From: Pycnococcus provasolii
Taxonomy: Eukaryota; Chlorophyta; Pseudoscourfieldiophyceae; Pseudoscourfieldiales; Pycnococcaceae
Length of the DNA: 64,000 nt
Assembly (NCBI GenBank): GCA_938743325.2
Contig: OW568861.1
Span: 124,001 to 188,000, forward strand
Direction of reading: 5' to 3'
The position numbers and the translations under genes were made by a program. Positions 54,492-64,000 of this stretch are shown here, in pieces (within the stretch, counting starts at the first letter, position 1; every line of letters starts with the position of its first letter). Under the pieces are notes generated by a model that saw only the letters and a program-made list of their open reading frames with translations, had not been told where the DNA came from and did not search any database.

Positions 54492-55120
54492 TAGCATCAT
54501 CATAAGTTGCTGCTGCTGCTGGTGGATCTGCGGCGGCATAGGCTGTTGCATCGGGGGCATCATAGGGTGTTGTTGTTGCTGCTGCTGCTGCTGCTGCATC
54601 GGCGGTGGCTGTTGGTGTGCAGGTGGTGGTGCCGGCGCGTGTGGCTGTGGACTTTGCCCAGGCTTGGCAAGCGCGCAAACGGGGCACTGCCTGTTTCTCC
54701 ACATTACGGCACGGAGCACAACACACGCACCTTGCCTCACGAGCTGTTCGAGTAGGCCCTCGTTGCCCTGTCCCGTCTATACAGGTGGTGATTTTTTGTT
54801 TGTTTGTTTGTTTTGGTAAGGGAAGAAGATGTGAGTGGATTGTTTCAATATTCCTCGCAACCTTTTGAGGTATGTAGGTCACGAAGTGACGTTGCAAGTT
54901 AGTTGCGCAAAGCGAAAGGCGTACGTACCTTGAATAGAAACTCGCCCGTGGAGAGAGGCGGGTTGATTTCGCCGTCGCCGACGTTCTCCGAGAGGATGAA
55001 CCGCCCCGACGATCCGGAGAGCAGCACGGCGAGCGCGCCGTTGCTGTACGGCCGCGTCGTGAGCGTCATGTCCTGCGCGTCGTTCAAGGGGGTGCCTGGC
55101 GGCGCGACGCGGAGCGACAT
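53151..55120 (-). CDS. Poly-Gln protein with conserved-looking N-terminus, one intron
   Basis: Exon 1 is 55120-54929 and exon 2 is 54776-53151, giving 605 aa. The 152-bp intron begins GTACGT and ends TGTATAG; the acceptor's TAG is the stop that closes exon 2 upstream, which supports the junction. The spliced N-terminus (...LSTGEFLFK, TGQGNEGLLEQLVRQGACVVL, then MWRNRQCPVC) is compact and ordered, with a CxxC pair. Then come about 200 residues of poly-Q and Pro/His repeats, a basic-acidic linker and a C-terminal segment (TLAYNKDLAEQFNDALKYLLANN...). The segment DWTSKLNEYIETQRRLGLPVP also looks structured. The family is not recognised. Confidence 0.7.
54777..54928 (-). other. Predicted 152-bp intron of the poly-Gln gene
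   Basis: On the minus strand it starts GTACGTAC after an AAG codon and ends CTGTATAG. Removing it joins two open frames in phase 0. Confidence 0.75.
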
Positions 55121-55451
55121 GGTGTGGTGTGGTGGGGATCGCACTTCTGTGGGGGGTCCGCGGGGGGGGAGTTGGGAAGGGCCGAAGGGGAAGGGGAGAA
55201 ACCCAAAAACGTTTACTCGGGAGTTGGTGTGGGGGGCCTTGTTGTTGGTTAGGGTTTCTAAGGAAGTAACCAACCAAACTAGGGTTACTGCCCGGATTTT
55301 TGACGCGCTTTGGTTTCTTACCTTTTTTTCCTGTTTGGCGATGTATGTTTGGAAAAAAAAAAGAATGGTGTTGAAGGTGTGTTACTCGTGTCGTGGTCTT
55401 TCTTCTGATTTTGTATGTAGACTTTCTACTCTACCCGTTTTTTGTCTTCGT
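55121..55451. other. 331-bp spacer
   Basis: This lies between the start of the poly-Gln gene and the 3' end of the Nudix gene. It contains isolated telo-box-like sequences (GGTTAGGGTTT near 55248 and CTAGGGTTAC near 55279), consistent with a promoter. No gene is seen. Confidence 0.5.
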
Positions 55452-56387
55452 CTACTTGCTACTCCTCGCGCTCCGGCGCTCCTTCTCCAGCCACGTGTCG
55501 TCGTCCATGTCGATCGACATCAGCGAGAACGTGAGCCCAAACTCGTCCGCGACACGGCGATACACGCTTCGCTTGAATGGCGGCACTTGGTCGGGAATGT
55601 TGCTCAAATCCATCCAGCGCCACTCGGTGAACTCGGGTGCCTCGAGCCCTCCCGTGCGTTTCCACTCCGCCTCGAGGTCGATGCTCGCCTCGGCGCCAGG
55701 ACGAAGGCGGAAGAGAAACCAGCGCTGGCTTTGGCCGTCAAAGTCTGTGAACTTTCCAGTCAGGTCGTCGTGGCACGAGAAGTCGTGGCAGTAGCGAAGC
55801 CAGCGCCTCGACTCCTGCACGAACTCGACGTGCTCGCCCCGAAGCCCCGTCTCTTCCGTGAGCTCGCGTATGCACGCATCCAGCGGACTTTCCCCGAGGC
55901 GGATACCACCCTGCGGCATCTGCCAGCTCGCGCCGTCGTCGCTGCGCCTCGCGACGAACACCTCGTTGTACTCGTTGCACAGGCATATTCCGATGTTGAG
56001 GCGGTACAGCTTGTGGTGCCTCGGTTTTGCCGCGGTGGGGAGCGTTACGACGTTGTTGTGCGGCGCGTCGCGCACCGCCGTGGGCACTCTCCTTCGTTCC
56101 GCCGTCTCAGCCGCGGGCGGCGTGTACCTTCTGAGCATCTCGAAGTACTTCCACCCCGCGAGTGCGGGGTGCGAGCCTGCGTCGTCGCCGTAGAACGCGT
56201 CGTCTGCGTGTTGTTCTTTGGCATGGTTGTTGTTTCCTCTGTATCCTCCACCGGTTCTTGTTTGTGTTGTTCGCGGCAGCTGCGCGACTTGCACGGAGAC
56301 GTCTCTGAGACGCCCCAAGGAAGCCCGAGGACCAAAGGGAGCCTTAGACGACAATGTAAACGAGGGAGTACGAGGGTGTGTATTCAT
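55452..56387 (-). CDS. Nudix hydrolase, RppH/Ap4A-hydrolase type, organelle-targeted
   Basis: The 311-aa product has an N-terminal extension of about 125 residues with transit-like composition and a Nudix domain with a complete box at about 160-182 (GGIRLGESPLDACIRELTEETGL, matching GX5EX7REUXEEXGU). The flanking ASWQMPQGGI and the later QRWFLFRL and APEFTEWRWMDLSNIP segments match bacterial RppH and plant NUDX25/26/27 enzymes, which cleave diadenosine polyphosphates or ppGpp-like nucleotides. Plastid or mitochondrial location is inferred from the extension. The start is the first ATG. Confidence 0.88.
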   Translation of the reverse strand: MNTHPRTPSFTLSSKAPFGPRASLGRLRDVSVQVAQLPRTTQTRTGGGYRGNNNHAKEQHADDAFYGDDAGSHPALAGWKYFEMLRRYTPPAAETAERRRVPTAVRDAPHNNVVTLPTAAKPRHHKLYRLNIGICLCNEYNEVFVARRSDDGASWQMPQGGIRLGESPLDACIRELTEETGLRGEHVEFVQESRRWLRYCHDFSCHDDLTGKFTDFDGQSQRWFLFRLRPGAEASIDLEAEWKRTGGLEAPEFTEWRWMDLSNIPDQVPPFKRSVYRRVADEFGLTFSLMSIDMDDDTWLEKERRSARSSK

Positions 56388-57304
56388 TCCTCCTAAAGGT
56401 ATAAACTCCTGGTGACAAGAAGAAGAATGGCCAACACAAAAGGAAATAAAAGAAAAGGGGAGTGGGAGAGGGAGAGGGATGGGATGTCGTGCATGACGTG
56501 ACTTCTATAGGGAGGGAGACCGCGGCAAACGGAGGAAGGGAAGGGAAGGGGAAGGGGGGGGACCAGGTCCAGGTCCACGTCCAGGTGGGACCATCTAGAT
56601 TCCCGCGGCAAACCAAGAGATTCGGCGACAGAGAGGTGGAACCAGTGGTGGAACCTTGGGACCAATAATTGGGGGGGGAGATGGAGAAGGAGCAGGAGAA
56701 GAGCCTATTTCGATCAAATTGAGGATGCCGAATAACGGAATAAGGCATTGGCAACCCCTTCCATGCAAATGCCCCTTGGGCCTTCCTTTCCGAACCTGCC
56801 CCTTCCGCCTAGGTGGGGAAGTTCCGTTTCCGTGATTGATTGAAGGGTTCTCCTTCAATGCGGATCTTGCGAGAAAAGATTTTCCAAAGCGTGTTGGATT
56901 TTTTTCACGCGGATGACAGAAGTGCGGTTGTCTGCAAGCCCAGAGGTGGGGGTTATTAGCCTGGCGGTTGGAAATCAAAAAACACCAAATAGGGGTTTTG
57001 GATTCTCGAGTAGTTGGGGTTTCTGCTAAAGGTAAGGTTAGGTGTGTCTACTTCAAACCCCTATCGTAACTTCAAACCCCTCCCTTCAAAGTTCAAACCC
57101 TGTCAGTCTGTGTTTGAAACCCCAACTCGGGAACCTGCTCGAGTGCTCGGGAATGGAAGATGATAAAGTATAAACCTAAAACTAAAAGGAGATTGCCGCC
57201 CAATACAAGCGGTCAAGGGGGGCCCCCCCTTTTTCCTGTCCTTTTCTCTCCTCCCTCCTCCCCCCTTTTTGCTCGCGGAAACGAAACTCCAGCAGACCCC
57301 TCCC
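56388..57304. other. 917-bp divergent spacer
   Basis: This long space lies between the divergent Nudix and PP4R3 genes. It contains purine-rich GGGAGA sequence (about 56457-56520), a CCAGGT hexamer repeat (about 56564-56586), a TGGAACC duplication and several poorly conserved open frames judged non-coding. Unlike several other divergent spacers it has no clear telomere-type tract, only a GGTTAGG near 57036. Confidence 0.55.
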
Positions 57305-58250
57305 ATGGAGCCTGCCTCCTCGAGCCCGGTCATGGAAATGGAGACGCCTTCCAAGCCGTCCTCCTCGCCTCCTTCGAACCTGGCCTCTATCAGCAACAAT
57401 AAAACAACCACCGCGCCTGCTCCGCCTAATGCAAACGCTCATGCTCACTGCCTGGCAGTAGCAGCAACATCAGCCGCTCCGTCTTTGGTGGCGCATCACA
57501 CCACGGCTGCTGCTTCACTACTCACTGCGGCTGCTGCGCCCTCGTCAGCACCTGCTCCTGCTGCTGCTGCTGCTGCTGCTGCCATCCAAGCCACCCACCA
57601 CTCGATGGGGGTCCCAGTTGGGGAATTGCCCTCGTCGTCAGCACCGTCGTCGTCAGAAGCGCACCTGGAAGAAAATGTCGCGCAGGCTCCCGACAACAGC
57701 TCCGCACCAGTAGCAGCAGCAGCAGCAGCACCCATCACCACCTCCTCCGACTCCGCTCCTACTACTACTACTGCTGCAGCCGGCGCAAAACCACCAGAAG
57801 AGGACCAGCAGGATGGCTTTTGGACAGCTGCTGCTGCCGCAGAACACTCAGCACAACTCAACAACGCTAACGCGGCAGCAGCAACAGCCGCGGCAGCAGC
57901 TGCACACGACGCCAACCCTCTGCACCGAGTCAAAGTGTACATTCTCGACGAGATGGGTGCTTGGCGTGACCTGGGAACAGGCCAAGTATCCATGGAGTTT
58001 GTCGAGCACCTCAACAGCGCGTGTCTCGTCGTGCTCAGAGAAGATGACAGCGCTAGCACAATTCTCGTGCACCGTGTGGATGCGGAAATCTCGTACCATA
58101 AGCAGGCACCCACCATCTTAACGTGGAACGACGCGGAGCAGCAGACGGAGGTGGCACTTTCGTTTGCCGAGATGGAGGGTTGCGAGTGGGTGCACGAGTA
58201 CATTTCCAAGGCGCAGCACTACCACCAGCGACGTGCAGCCGATGCGGCAA

Positions 58251-58282
<32 letters not shown>

Positions 58283-58334
58283 ACAACGAACGACAGACAG
58301 TTCAATGCACTGCAGCATCAGCCTGCTAGACCTG

Positions 58335-58369
<35 letters not shown>

Positions 58370-59364
58370 CCACAGTTCCCAGCGAGACATCAGCAACAGC
58401 AACAACAACAACAGGCTGCTGAGATCGACGACGATGAGGAGGAGGCTGCCGCTGCAGCGGCACTCCTCCATCCGCAGGATAACTACGAACATCTCGACAA
58501 TCATCACAACTCGCATCCGCATCAGCCACATGGTGATGCGGAGCAGCAGCAACAGCAACAACAACAACAACAGCAGCCGCCTCACCACCACCACCACCAC
58601 CATCACCACCACCACCACACGTTTCACATTGCAACGAACGGGGCGCACTTTGCTGATCACCTGTACAATACCAACGACTCGCCGCGACCATCTTCGTCCA
58701 TGGAAATTCAGTACGTGGATGCTCATCCGAACGACTTTTTGCCACTGCGAGCTGCAATGGGTTACCCTCACGTGCAAAATGTGCCTCCGTGCGAGCTACC
58801 TTCGCCGCCGACTCGAGAGAACGTGCATCTCATCGCATCCATGTGCCAGGAAGGAACCAACTGGCAGCGTGAACAATGCTCGCAATCCGCATTGCGTCGT
58901 CCTGGCTTCCTGCCGAAGCTTCTCGCCTTATTCAAGACTTGCGAGGCGGGGCGCGACGGGGAGGGTGTTCAGCTTTGCGTTTCCGTGGTGACTTCGCTAA
59001 TTTTTATGAACGAACCCAATCTGGTCGACGCGATGATGGAAGAGGAGGTGGCATACGATGTATTCTCCGCACTCGAGTACGATCCGGATGCAACCGCCAT
59101 GCATGACGCGGCACCGCTTGGCAATCCCATGACGACAGACCATGAGATTGCAGCTGCTGTCACCACCACTACCACCACCACCATCACCACCACGAACATG
59201 CAGATGGATACAACACCGACAGCCTCGGAGGGTGACAACGATAACAACAATGATGAAGAGCAGCCCGCCGCTGTCACAGCCACGGAAGAAATGACGACGG
59301 CAGGAATAACAACTGCTCGTACCACCGCCGACGCCGACGCCGACGCAGCGGCAGCAGAAGCATC

Positions 59365-59396
<32 letters not shown>

Positions 59397-61321
59397 CGCC
59401 AATGAATGATGATGCTGACGCAACCACGACAGACACGGTCCCATTAGACGACAACAATAACACAACAACAACAACAACAACTCCCGCGACAGCCGATGTC
59501 GAAGCGGCAGTGGATGGTACACAAAACCAGGAGAATAACAACAACAACAACAATTCTCCTCCTCCTCCTCCTCCTCCACCACCTCCTCCTCCTCCTCCTC
59601 CCTTCGAGCCGCTGACAAGCTACCGTTGGCAGGTGGAGCTCGGCAGTGGCACCAACCAGCGCCCGGTAGGAACGCTGGTCTGGGATACGCCGCCGTGCTT
59701 AGCACCGCTCGTTCCCGAGGAGATTTGCACGAAGATTAGGCACACGCAGCGTATCGTCTACCTGAAGGATGTCGTGCTCGCGCGGTGCCTCGATGACGCC
59801 ACGTACAGCACCCTCGCATCGCTGCTTCTCTTTCGGAACGTTGAGGTGGTCACAAGCCTGCAGAAGGAACCGCACTTCGTTCAGGGGCTCATGTACGCGC
59901 TAAAGATGGCGGTGGAGCTGCTCGGCGGACCGGAGGCGACGTCGTCTCCACCTCCGTCGATGCAAAGCTTGCCGCCTAAGCCTGCGAGCGCTAAAGAGGC
60001 GGCGTGCCTGCTTCGCTTCCTCTCCGAGCTGTGCAGCATGGCGCGCCACCTTCAGCACAATCAGCGGGCGGATCTGTACGCGTCGCTTGCGCGCGAGGGA
60101 ATCTTCGCGGTGCTCGCGGGTTGCATCGGATGCGGCGATGCTAGGGAAAAGGCGGTAGCCTCGCCAAGTCGTGCTGCGTCGGATGCCGATACCTCCGGCG
60201 AGGCTCTTACGCGTGGCGTGGATATCCTACTCACCATGCTGAACCATGACCCGGCGCTCGTTCGACGGAACATTGTGGAGAAGAAGCAGGAGGAGGGCAG
60301 CCTTCTGCTTTCCGCTCTGGTGACGCGAATGCTCGGCTGCGAGCCGGACGCTCGCAGCAATGCGCCCGACTCGAGCAGCAAGGTGCAGCTGCTGGAGGCG
60401 CTTCGCACTCTGTTCGACCCCGAGACGATGATGGACGTCGGCGGCGTGGAGAAGAGCGAGCTGCTGGAGATGTTCTACGGCGAAGAGCACTGCGACAATT
60501 TTTTGGCGCGCATCGAAACGTTTGCACGCGACGGCGCGGGGTCCTTCCCTTCAGCGCTCACCTACGAGTATGCCGTGGAAAGCGTTCTGTGCATCGTCGA
60601 GCTGCTCTGCTTCTGCGTCATGAGGCACGGGTTCCGGATCAAGTACTACGTCGTTCGCACGAGCGCACTCGAGAAGGTGCTGATGCTGCTGAGGCGACGC
60701 GAGGGAACGCTGAAGGCGGCGGCGGTGCGCTTTTTGAAGAGCTGCATCTCCGCCCGGCTGGCGGCACGCACGCTCGGACCCGCTGGCGGCGGCGCCGGAG
60801 AGACGCTCAGCCTGTTCGCGCACGGAGGTCTGTTTGTGGGTGGCGAGGGTGCAAACCCATTTCGATCGGCGCTAGGAGGCGCGCTCGGCGGCGTCGGCGG
60901 CGTTGTCGTCAGCGGAGGTGCGAGGTACGACAGCGACGGCGCGTCGAATGCTGACTCGCACGGCGAGACGTACTACCTGAAGTACATCGTGAACAATGCG
61001 CTGCTCGACTCCGTCGTTGATGCGCTTCGAAGGCAGCGGCACCGGTACAACGTCTTCACGAGCGCGGTGTTCGACCTGATTGAGACCGCGCGCAGGGAGG
61101 AGCTCAAGCCTCTGGTGATTCACATCGTAGAGAAGCATGGCGCGGCGCTGTCTGAAATCTGTTCTGAGGTTGGCATGTCGGGAACGTATGATAGGCTCCT
61201 TACGAAGTACGAGCAGTACATGGCGCAAGGTGGAATCACGCAGACACGCCGGCGAAAGCGCGAGGAGGAGCAAGACGGACCTCCTGAAGACGGTGACGGT
61301 GGTTTTGTTAACAATTTGTAA
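57305..61321 (+). CDS. PP4R3: Protein phosphatase 4 regulatory subunit 3 (SMEK/PP4R3), greatly expanded
   Basis: At 1338 aa this is much larger than typical PP4R3 (about 800-850 aa). After an Ala/Ser-rich N-terminus comes the EVH1/RanBD-like domain (about 205-310; HRVKVYILDEMGAWRDLGTGQVS, ALSFAEMEGCEWVHEYISKAQ). The SMEK helical-repeat region begins at about 496 (ELPSPPTRENVHLIASMCQE). It is split by about 170 residues of Thr-, Asn- and Pro-runs (about 600-770), then resumes (SYRWQVELG, YLKDVVLARCLDDATYSTLASLLLFRN) and runs to ARREELKPLVIHIVEKHG. PP4R3 directs PP4 to DNA-repair and other substrates. Poly-Gln and poly-His runs fill the first linker. No intron is needed to keep the frame. Confidence 0.92.
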
Positions 61322-61397
61322 CTGTATTTTTACGTTCAGAAAATTTCGTTCGGGGTTTGGGTTTCCTTTTTCCGCTCACCCATCCCTGAGAGAAGGA

Positions 61398-62702
61398 ATG
61401 GCGGTGCTCATGGCGGCGCACTGCCTCTCCGTCGCGCGCAGGTGCCTCTCGTGCCGCCACGCACGACAAGCTCAGTCACGATGCAAGCGCCGGGAACACC
61501 AACCTTGTGGCGTGTCTGGTACATCGCCTGCTAGCACTGCCGAACCACCAGTCGGACCGTTTCCGCCAATCTGGCCACCCACGTTCCTTGCACAAACAGG
61601 AGACAGAGTTGGTCGCGACGACGAAGGCGAGAGCGACGACTGTTTACCACAGCCAGGAACTGACATCGTGCACGCGGTCGTCGACGCACGCGCAACGGCT
61701 GCTGCCCAAGTCGCGAGACACGCGGCAATCTCGCCCGAACATGCGGGACAGCTGTTCCTATTGGGGGCGGTGCACCACGCGATGCGCGCGCCGACGCCTC
61801 CGCCAGGCGTCGCACCGCGGCCCTTTGCCCCGACGAGCTATGATGCCGTCACAGGACATCTTCACCCGCCACCGCCAGCACAGGACGCCGTTCGAGCGAG
61901 CAAGACGCGACGCGTGTACGACCCCCACGAGGTGCTCGAGCCAGGCACGTACCTGCGAATACACGTCACGCCGAAGCGGTTCGCGGCTGCTCACACTCGC
62001 GACGCGGCGGAGTACCGCCGTCGCATCATACACGAAGACGACTGCTACGTCGTCGTGGATAAGCCGAGTGGCGTGCAGGTGGTTAGCCGAGTCGACAACG
62101 TGTGTGAGAATCTCTCTTACGTGTACGGCGCGCTCACGGGCTCCGAGAACGCGCTGTTCCCGTGCCATCGTCTCGACGAGCCAACGGAGGGAGTGCTCGT
62201 TCTGGCGAAGAATGGTCAGGCGGCTGGCGCATTTGCGAGGGTGATGGGTACGATGGAGAAACGTTACCGCGCCCTAGCCGTTCGTGCGCCGCCATTGGGC
62301 CGGCTTACTAATTGGATGAAGCAGATGCCTCGCGCGAAGGGCGAGACGCAGCGCATGAGAGTGTACGACGACGAGAGCGCGGACACGGATGCGGTTGTAG
62401 CAAGTTTGGTGGTGGAGGATGTTCGCGAGCTTAACTCGTATTTCGAGGTGGACATTCTGCTCGAGACGGGTCGTACGCACCAGATCCGCGCACAGCTCAG
62501 TCACGTGGGATGTCCGCTGGTGGGCGAGACGCTGTATTGTCGTGGAGCCCTTGCACGTTCCGACGGCCCGACACGTCTCGGGTTGCACGCATACTCGCTT
62601 CGCTTTGCGGAAGGATCTCCGGGAGCAAAGGAGTGCTCCCTGCAAGGCTTGCACCTTCGCAGCCGGGAGGCGCCCTGGTGGAGCAGGAAAGAAGAAGAGT
62701 GA
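61398..62702 (+). CDS. RluA-family pseudouridine synthase
   Basis: The 434-aa product has a Cys/Arg-rich N-terminus that may be an organelle presequence, an S4-like segment (HEVLEPGTYLRIHVTPKRFAAA) and the catalytic domain. The active-site loop is HRLDEPTEGVLVLAK with Asp at about 260; RluA enzymes usually have HRLDxxTSG, so the Ser is replaced by Glu here. The downstream GRTHQIRAQLSHVGCPLVGETLY is the second family signature. It converts uridine to pseudouridine in rRNA or tRNA; the target cannot be named. The ATG at 61398 lies 76 bp after PP4R3 ends. Confidence 0.88.
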   Translation: MAVLMAAHCLSVARRCLSCRHARQAQSRCKRREHQPCGVSGTSPASTAEPPVGPFPPIWPPTFLAQTGDRVGRDDEGESDDCLPQPGTDIVHAVVDARATAAAQVARHAAISPEHAGQLFLLGAVHHAMRAPTPPPGVAPRPFAPTSYDAVTGHLHPPPPAQDAVRASKTRRVYDPHEVLEPGTYLRIHVTPKRFAAAHTRDAAEYRRRIIHEDDCYVVVDKPSGVQVVSRVDNVCENLSYVYGALTGSENALFPCHRLDEPTEGVLVLAKNGQAAGAFARVMGTMEKRYRALAVRAPPLGRLTNWMKQMPRAKGETQRMRVYDDESADTDAVVASLVVEDVRELNSYFEVDILLETGRTHQIRAQLSHVGCPLVGETLYCRGALARSDGPTRLGLHAYSLRFAEGSPGAKECSLQGLHLRSREAPWWSRKEEE

Positions 62703-63292
62703 GCACATCATATAGGTGTGTCTCTTTGTAAATACATATCAGTAAGTGTATTAAATATCAACTGCCATGATTTATTATACAACAACAACAGCAACACTAC
62801 CTATACTGTGATATCTGATCTGATCCAGACAGCCTGGCTTGCCTCCAGTAAGGGTACATAGACTAAGAAAGGGAGAGACGACGACATACCCAAAAAAACA
62901 TGAAGACAAGAAGCGAACCCCGAAAGGTAACATATGTAACCCCGAAAGGTAGAACTAACCCCCAAACAAACTTGGGAGACTGACTGACGTGGCATGTTGA
63001 CGTCGACGAAACAAGGAAGTTTGGTGGACCCCAGATCAAAAGATCAACGCCCGGGCAGTTAGGTTTTTGATCGTACTACCCGTAGATAAACTTTAATGGG
63101 TCGAAAAATCTTTTCCCACCCAAAAGGGGGGAAAAGATCCCTGCTCGACCAAAACGCTCGACCAAAGCAAACCAAACCACGATAGTTAACTAAAAGCTGA
63201 AGGGTTTCTCTTTGTCCGCGTCACCTCCCCCCCTGCCCCTGCCCCCTCCTCTTCATTCTCTCTCACTTAAGTCTTACGTGCGTGTTAGTAGT
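62703..63292. other. 590-bp intergenic region
   Basis: No gene is seen. The region holds a duplicated 14-mer (AACCCCGAAAGGTA at 62916-62929 and 62938-62951) and a hairpin with 10-bp arms (63108-63117 and 63129-63138). The right part should be the promoter of the hibernation-factor gene. Confidence 0.55.
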
Positions 63293-64000
63293 ATGATCGC
63301 CGCTCGCTCATTCGCTCCTGTGCGCTCCGTGCCCCGTCCGCGCGCATCTCGGGCTCCTTTCAGTCTCTCAGCATCAGCTGCCACACAGCAGGCATCCCAG
63401 AGCGATGCCCCTGAGGGTGCCCTCAATGACGACGCCAGTGGTGCCCTCGGGGACGCTGCTTCGCAGCAGGCAGAGGTTCGCGTGAACATCGTCGCGGGAA
63501 AGGACCTCGCGTCAAGCCCTGTGCAGGAACACATTCGCGACCGCATCGCGCACGCCGTGCGCCACCTCCCGCAAGCCGTCAGGTACGTGGACGTCAAGCT
63601 CACGTCGCGTGAGGCGAAGAAGAACAGAGGACGCCCGGACCGTAAGGCGGAAATAAACGTCCACCTCGCAAAGAGCGTTGGGGGGCTTGTGCGAAGCGAG
63701 AGGATAAACTACGACGCAAACCTCTACGCCGCGATCGACGGCGCGTGCGAGGCGGTGGAGCGAAAGCTGCGCAAGATCAAGGAGCGCAAGGAGGACATGG
63801 ACCTGCACGGCGGTACTATGAAGAAGCACATGAAAAAGGAGGGGTACGCTCTCGACGACCCGCAGGAGGGCTTGCTGCTCGACGAAGACGGCAACGTCAC
63901 CGCCGCCTCCGTGGGAGGTCGCCGACTCGTCGTCAGCGAGGTGCTGGACCATGAAACGCTCATCGACAACGAGACGCTGCCATTCAACGGCTCGAGCAAC
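63293..64000 (+). CDS. PSRP1: Plastid ribosome hibernation factor (HPF/PSRP1), cut by window edge
   Basis: Translation from the ATG at 63293 stays open through the last base (236 codons). The first 70 residues (MIAARSFAPVRSVPRPRASR...) are a plastid transit peptide plus Ala/Gln/Asp-rich linker. The S30AE/HPF domain follows (VRVNIVAGKDLASSPVQEHI, KAEINVHLAKSV, NLYAAIDGACEAVERKLRKIKERK). The sequence continues toward the C-terminal dimerisation domain of long-form HPF, which lies beyond the edge. The protein binds the small-subunit decoding centre and inactivates or dimerises plastid ribosomes in stress or darkness. The 3' end is missing. Confidence 0.9.
   Translation, partial: MIAARSFAPVRSVPRPRASRAPFSLSASAATQQASQSDAPEGALNDDASGALGDAASQQAEVRVNIVAGKDLASSPVQEHIRDRIAHAVRHLPQAVRYVDVKLTSREAKKNRGRPDRKAEINVHLAKSVGGLVRSERINYDANLYAAIDGACEAVERKLRKIKERKEDMDLHGGTMKKHMKKEGYALDDPQEGLLLDEDGNVTAASVGGRRLVVSEVLDHETLIDNETLPFNGSSN

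Noticed and set aside
56595-56978. A 127-codon frame in the Nudix/PP4R3 spacer
   Set aside because: It is low-complexity Pro/Arg-rich, overlaps other frames and has no recognisable motif.

Overview
This window looks like nuclear DNA from a unicellular green alga, probably prasinophyte-like. It is compact and GC-rich, with mostly intron-less genes on both strands. The evidence is a pair of chlorophyll a/b-binding proteins, several proteins with simple plastid or mitochondrial transit peptides, eukaryotic factors (TAF5, PP4 regulatory subunit 3, CLN3, a KDM3-like JmjC protein, Sec14-GOLD) and a circularly permuted tRNA gene, a rarity known from prasinophytes and red algae. TTAGGG-type repeats occur internally many times. 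The species cannot be fixed from sequence alone. The few introns recognised are short (117 to about 300 bp) with GT..AG ends and a favoured GTACGT donor.

Layout. 1-1073 is gene-free with a 26-bp inverted repeat. 1074-2390 is an OMA1-like protease. 2612-4490 is copy 1 of a tyrosine-recombinase (PAT/Kangaroo-like) retroelement. 4711-14426 holds an ER J-domain/thioredoxin protein, a secreted alpha/beta hydrolase, a cathepsin B, plastid L24, an ankyrin protein and ARMC6. 15474-25865 holds HflX, an ammonium-transporter-like protein, a FAM185A-like protein, an LRR protein, a small membrane protein and plastid glucose-6-phosphate isomerase. 26628-39002 holds a LicD/fukutin-like protein, a degenerate JmjC protein, a twin-CX9C protein, TAF5, a glutathionyl-hydroquinone-reductase-like GST and a Sec14-GOLD protein. 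39130-40407 is retroelement copy 2. 40543-51058 holds CLN3, an unknown protein, a 3-ketoacyl-CoA reductase, two divergent LHC genes, the permuted tRNA-Thr, a TPR-like protein, an unknown protein and a J protein. 51461 to the right edge holds an ARM-repeat protein, a poly-Q protein with a spliced N-terminus, a Nudix hydrolase, PP4R3, an RluA-type pseudouridine synthase and a plastid ribosome hibernation factor cut by the edge.

Function. There is no operon-like pathway; this is an ordinary housekeeping neighbourhood. Plastid translation and light harvesting recur (L24, HflX, hibernation factor, two LHCs). The most unusual elements are the permuted tRNA, the two internally deleted retroelements with split direct repeats sitting at telomere-type repeats, the concentration of telomere-type tracts in spaces between divergent genes, and a JmjC protein that seems to have lost all its iron ligands.
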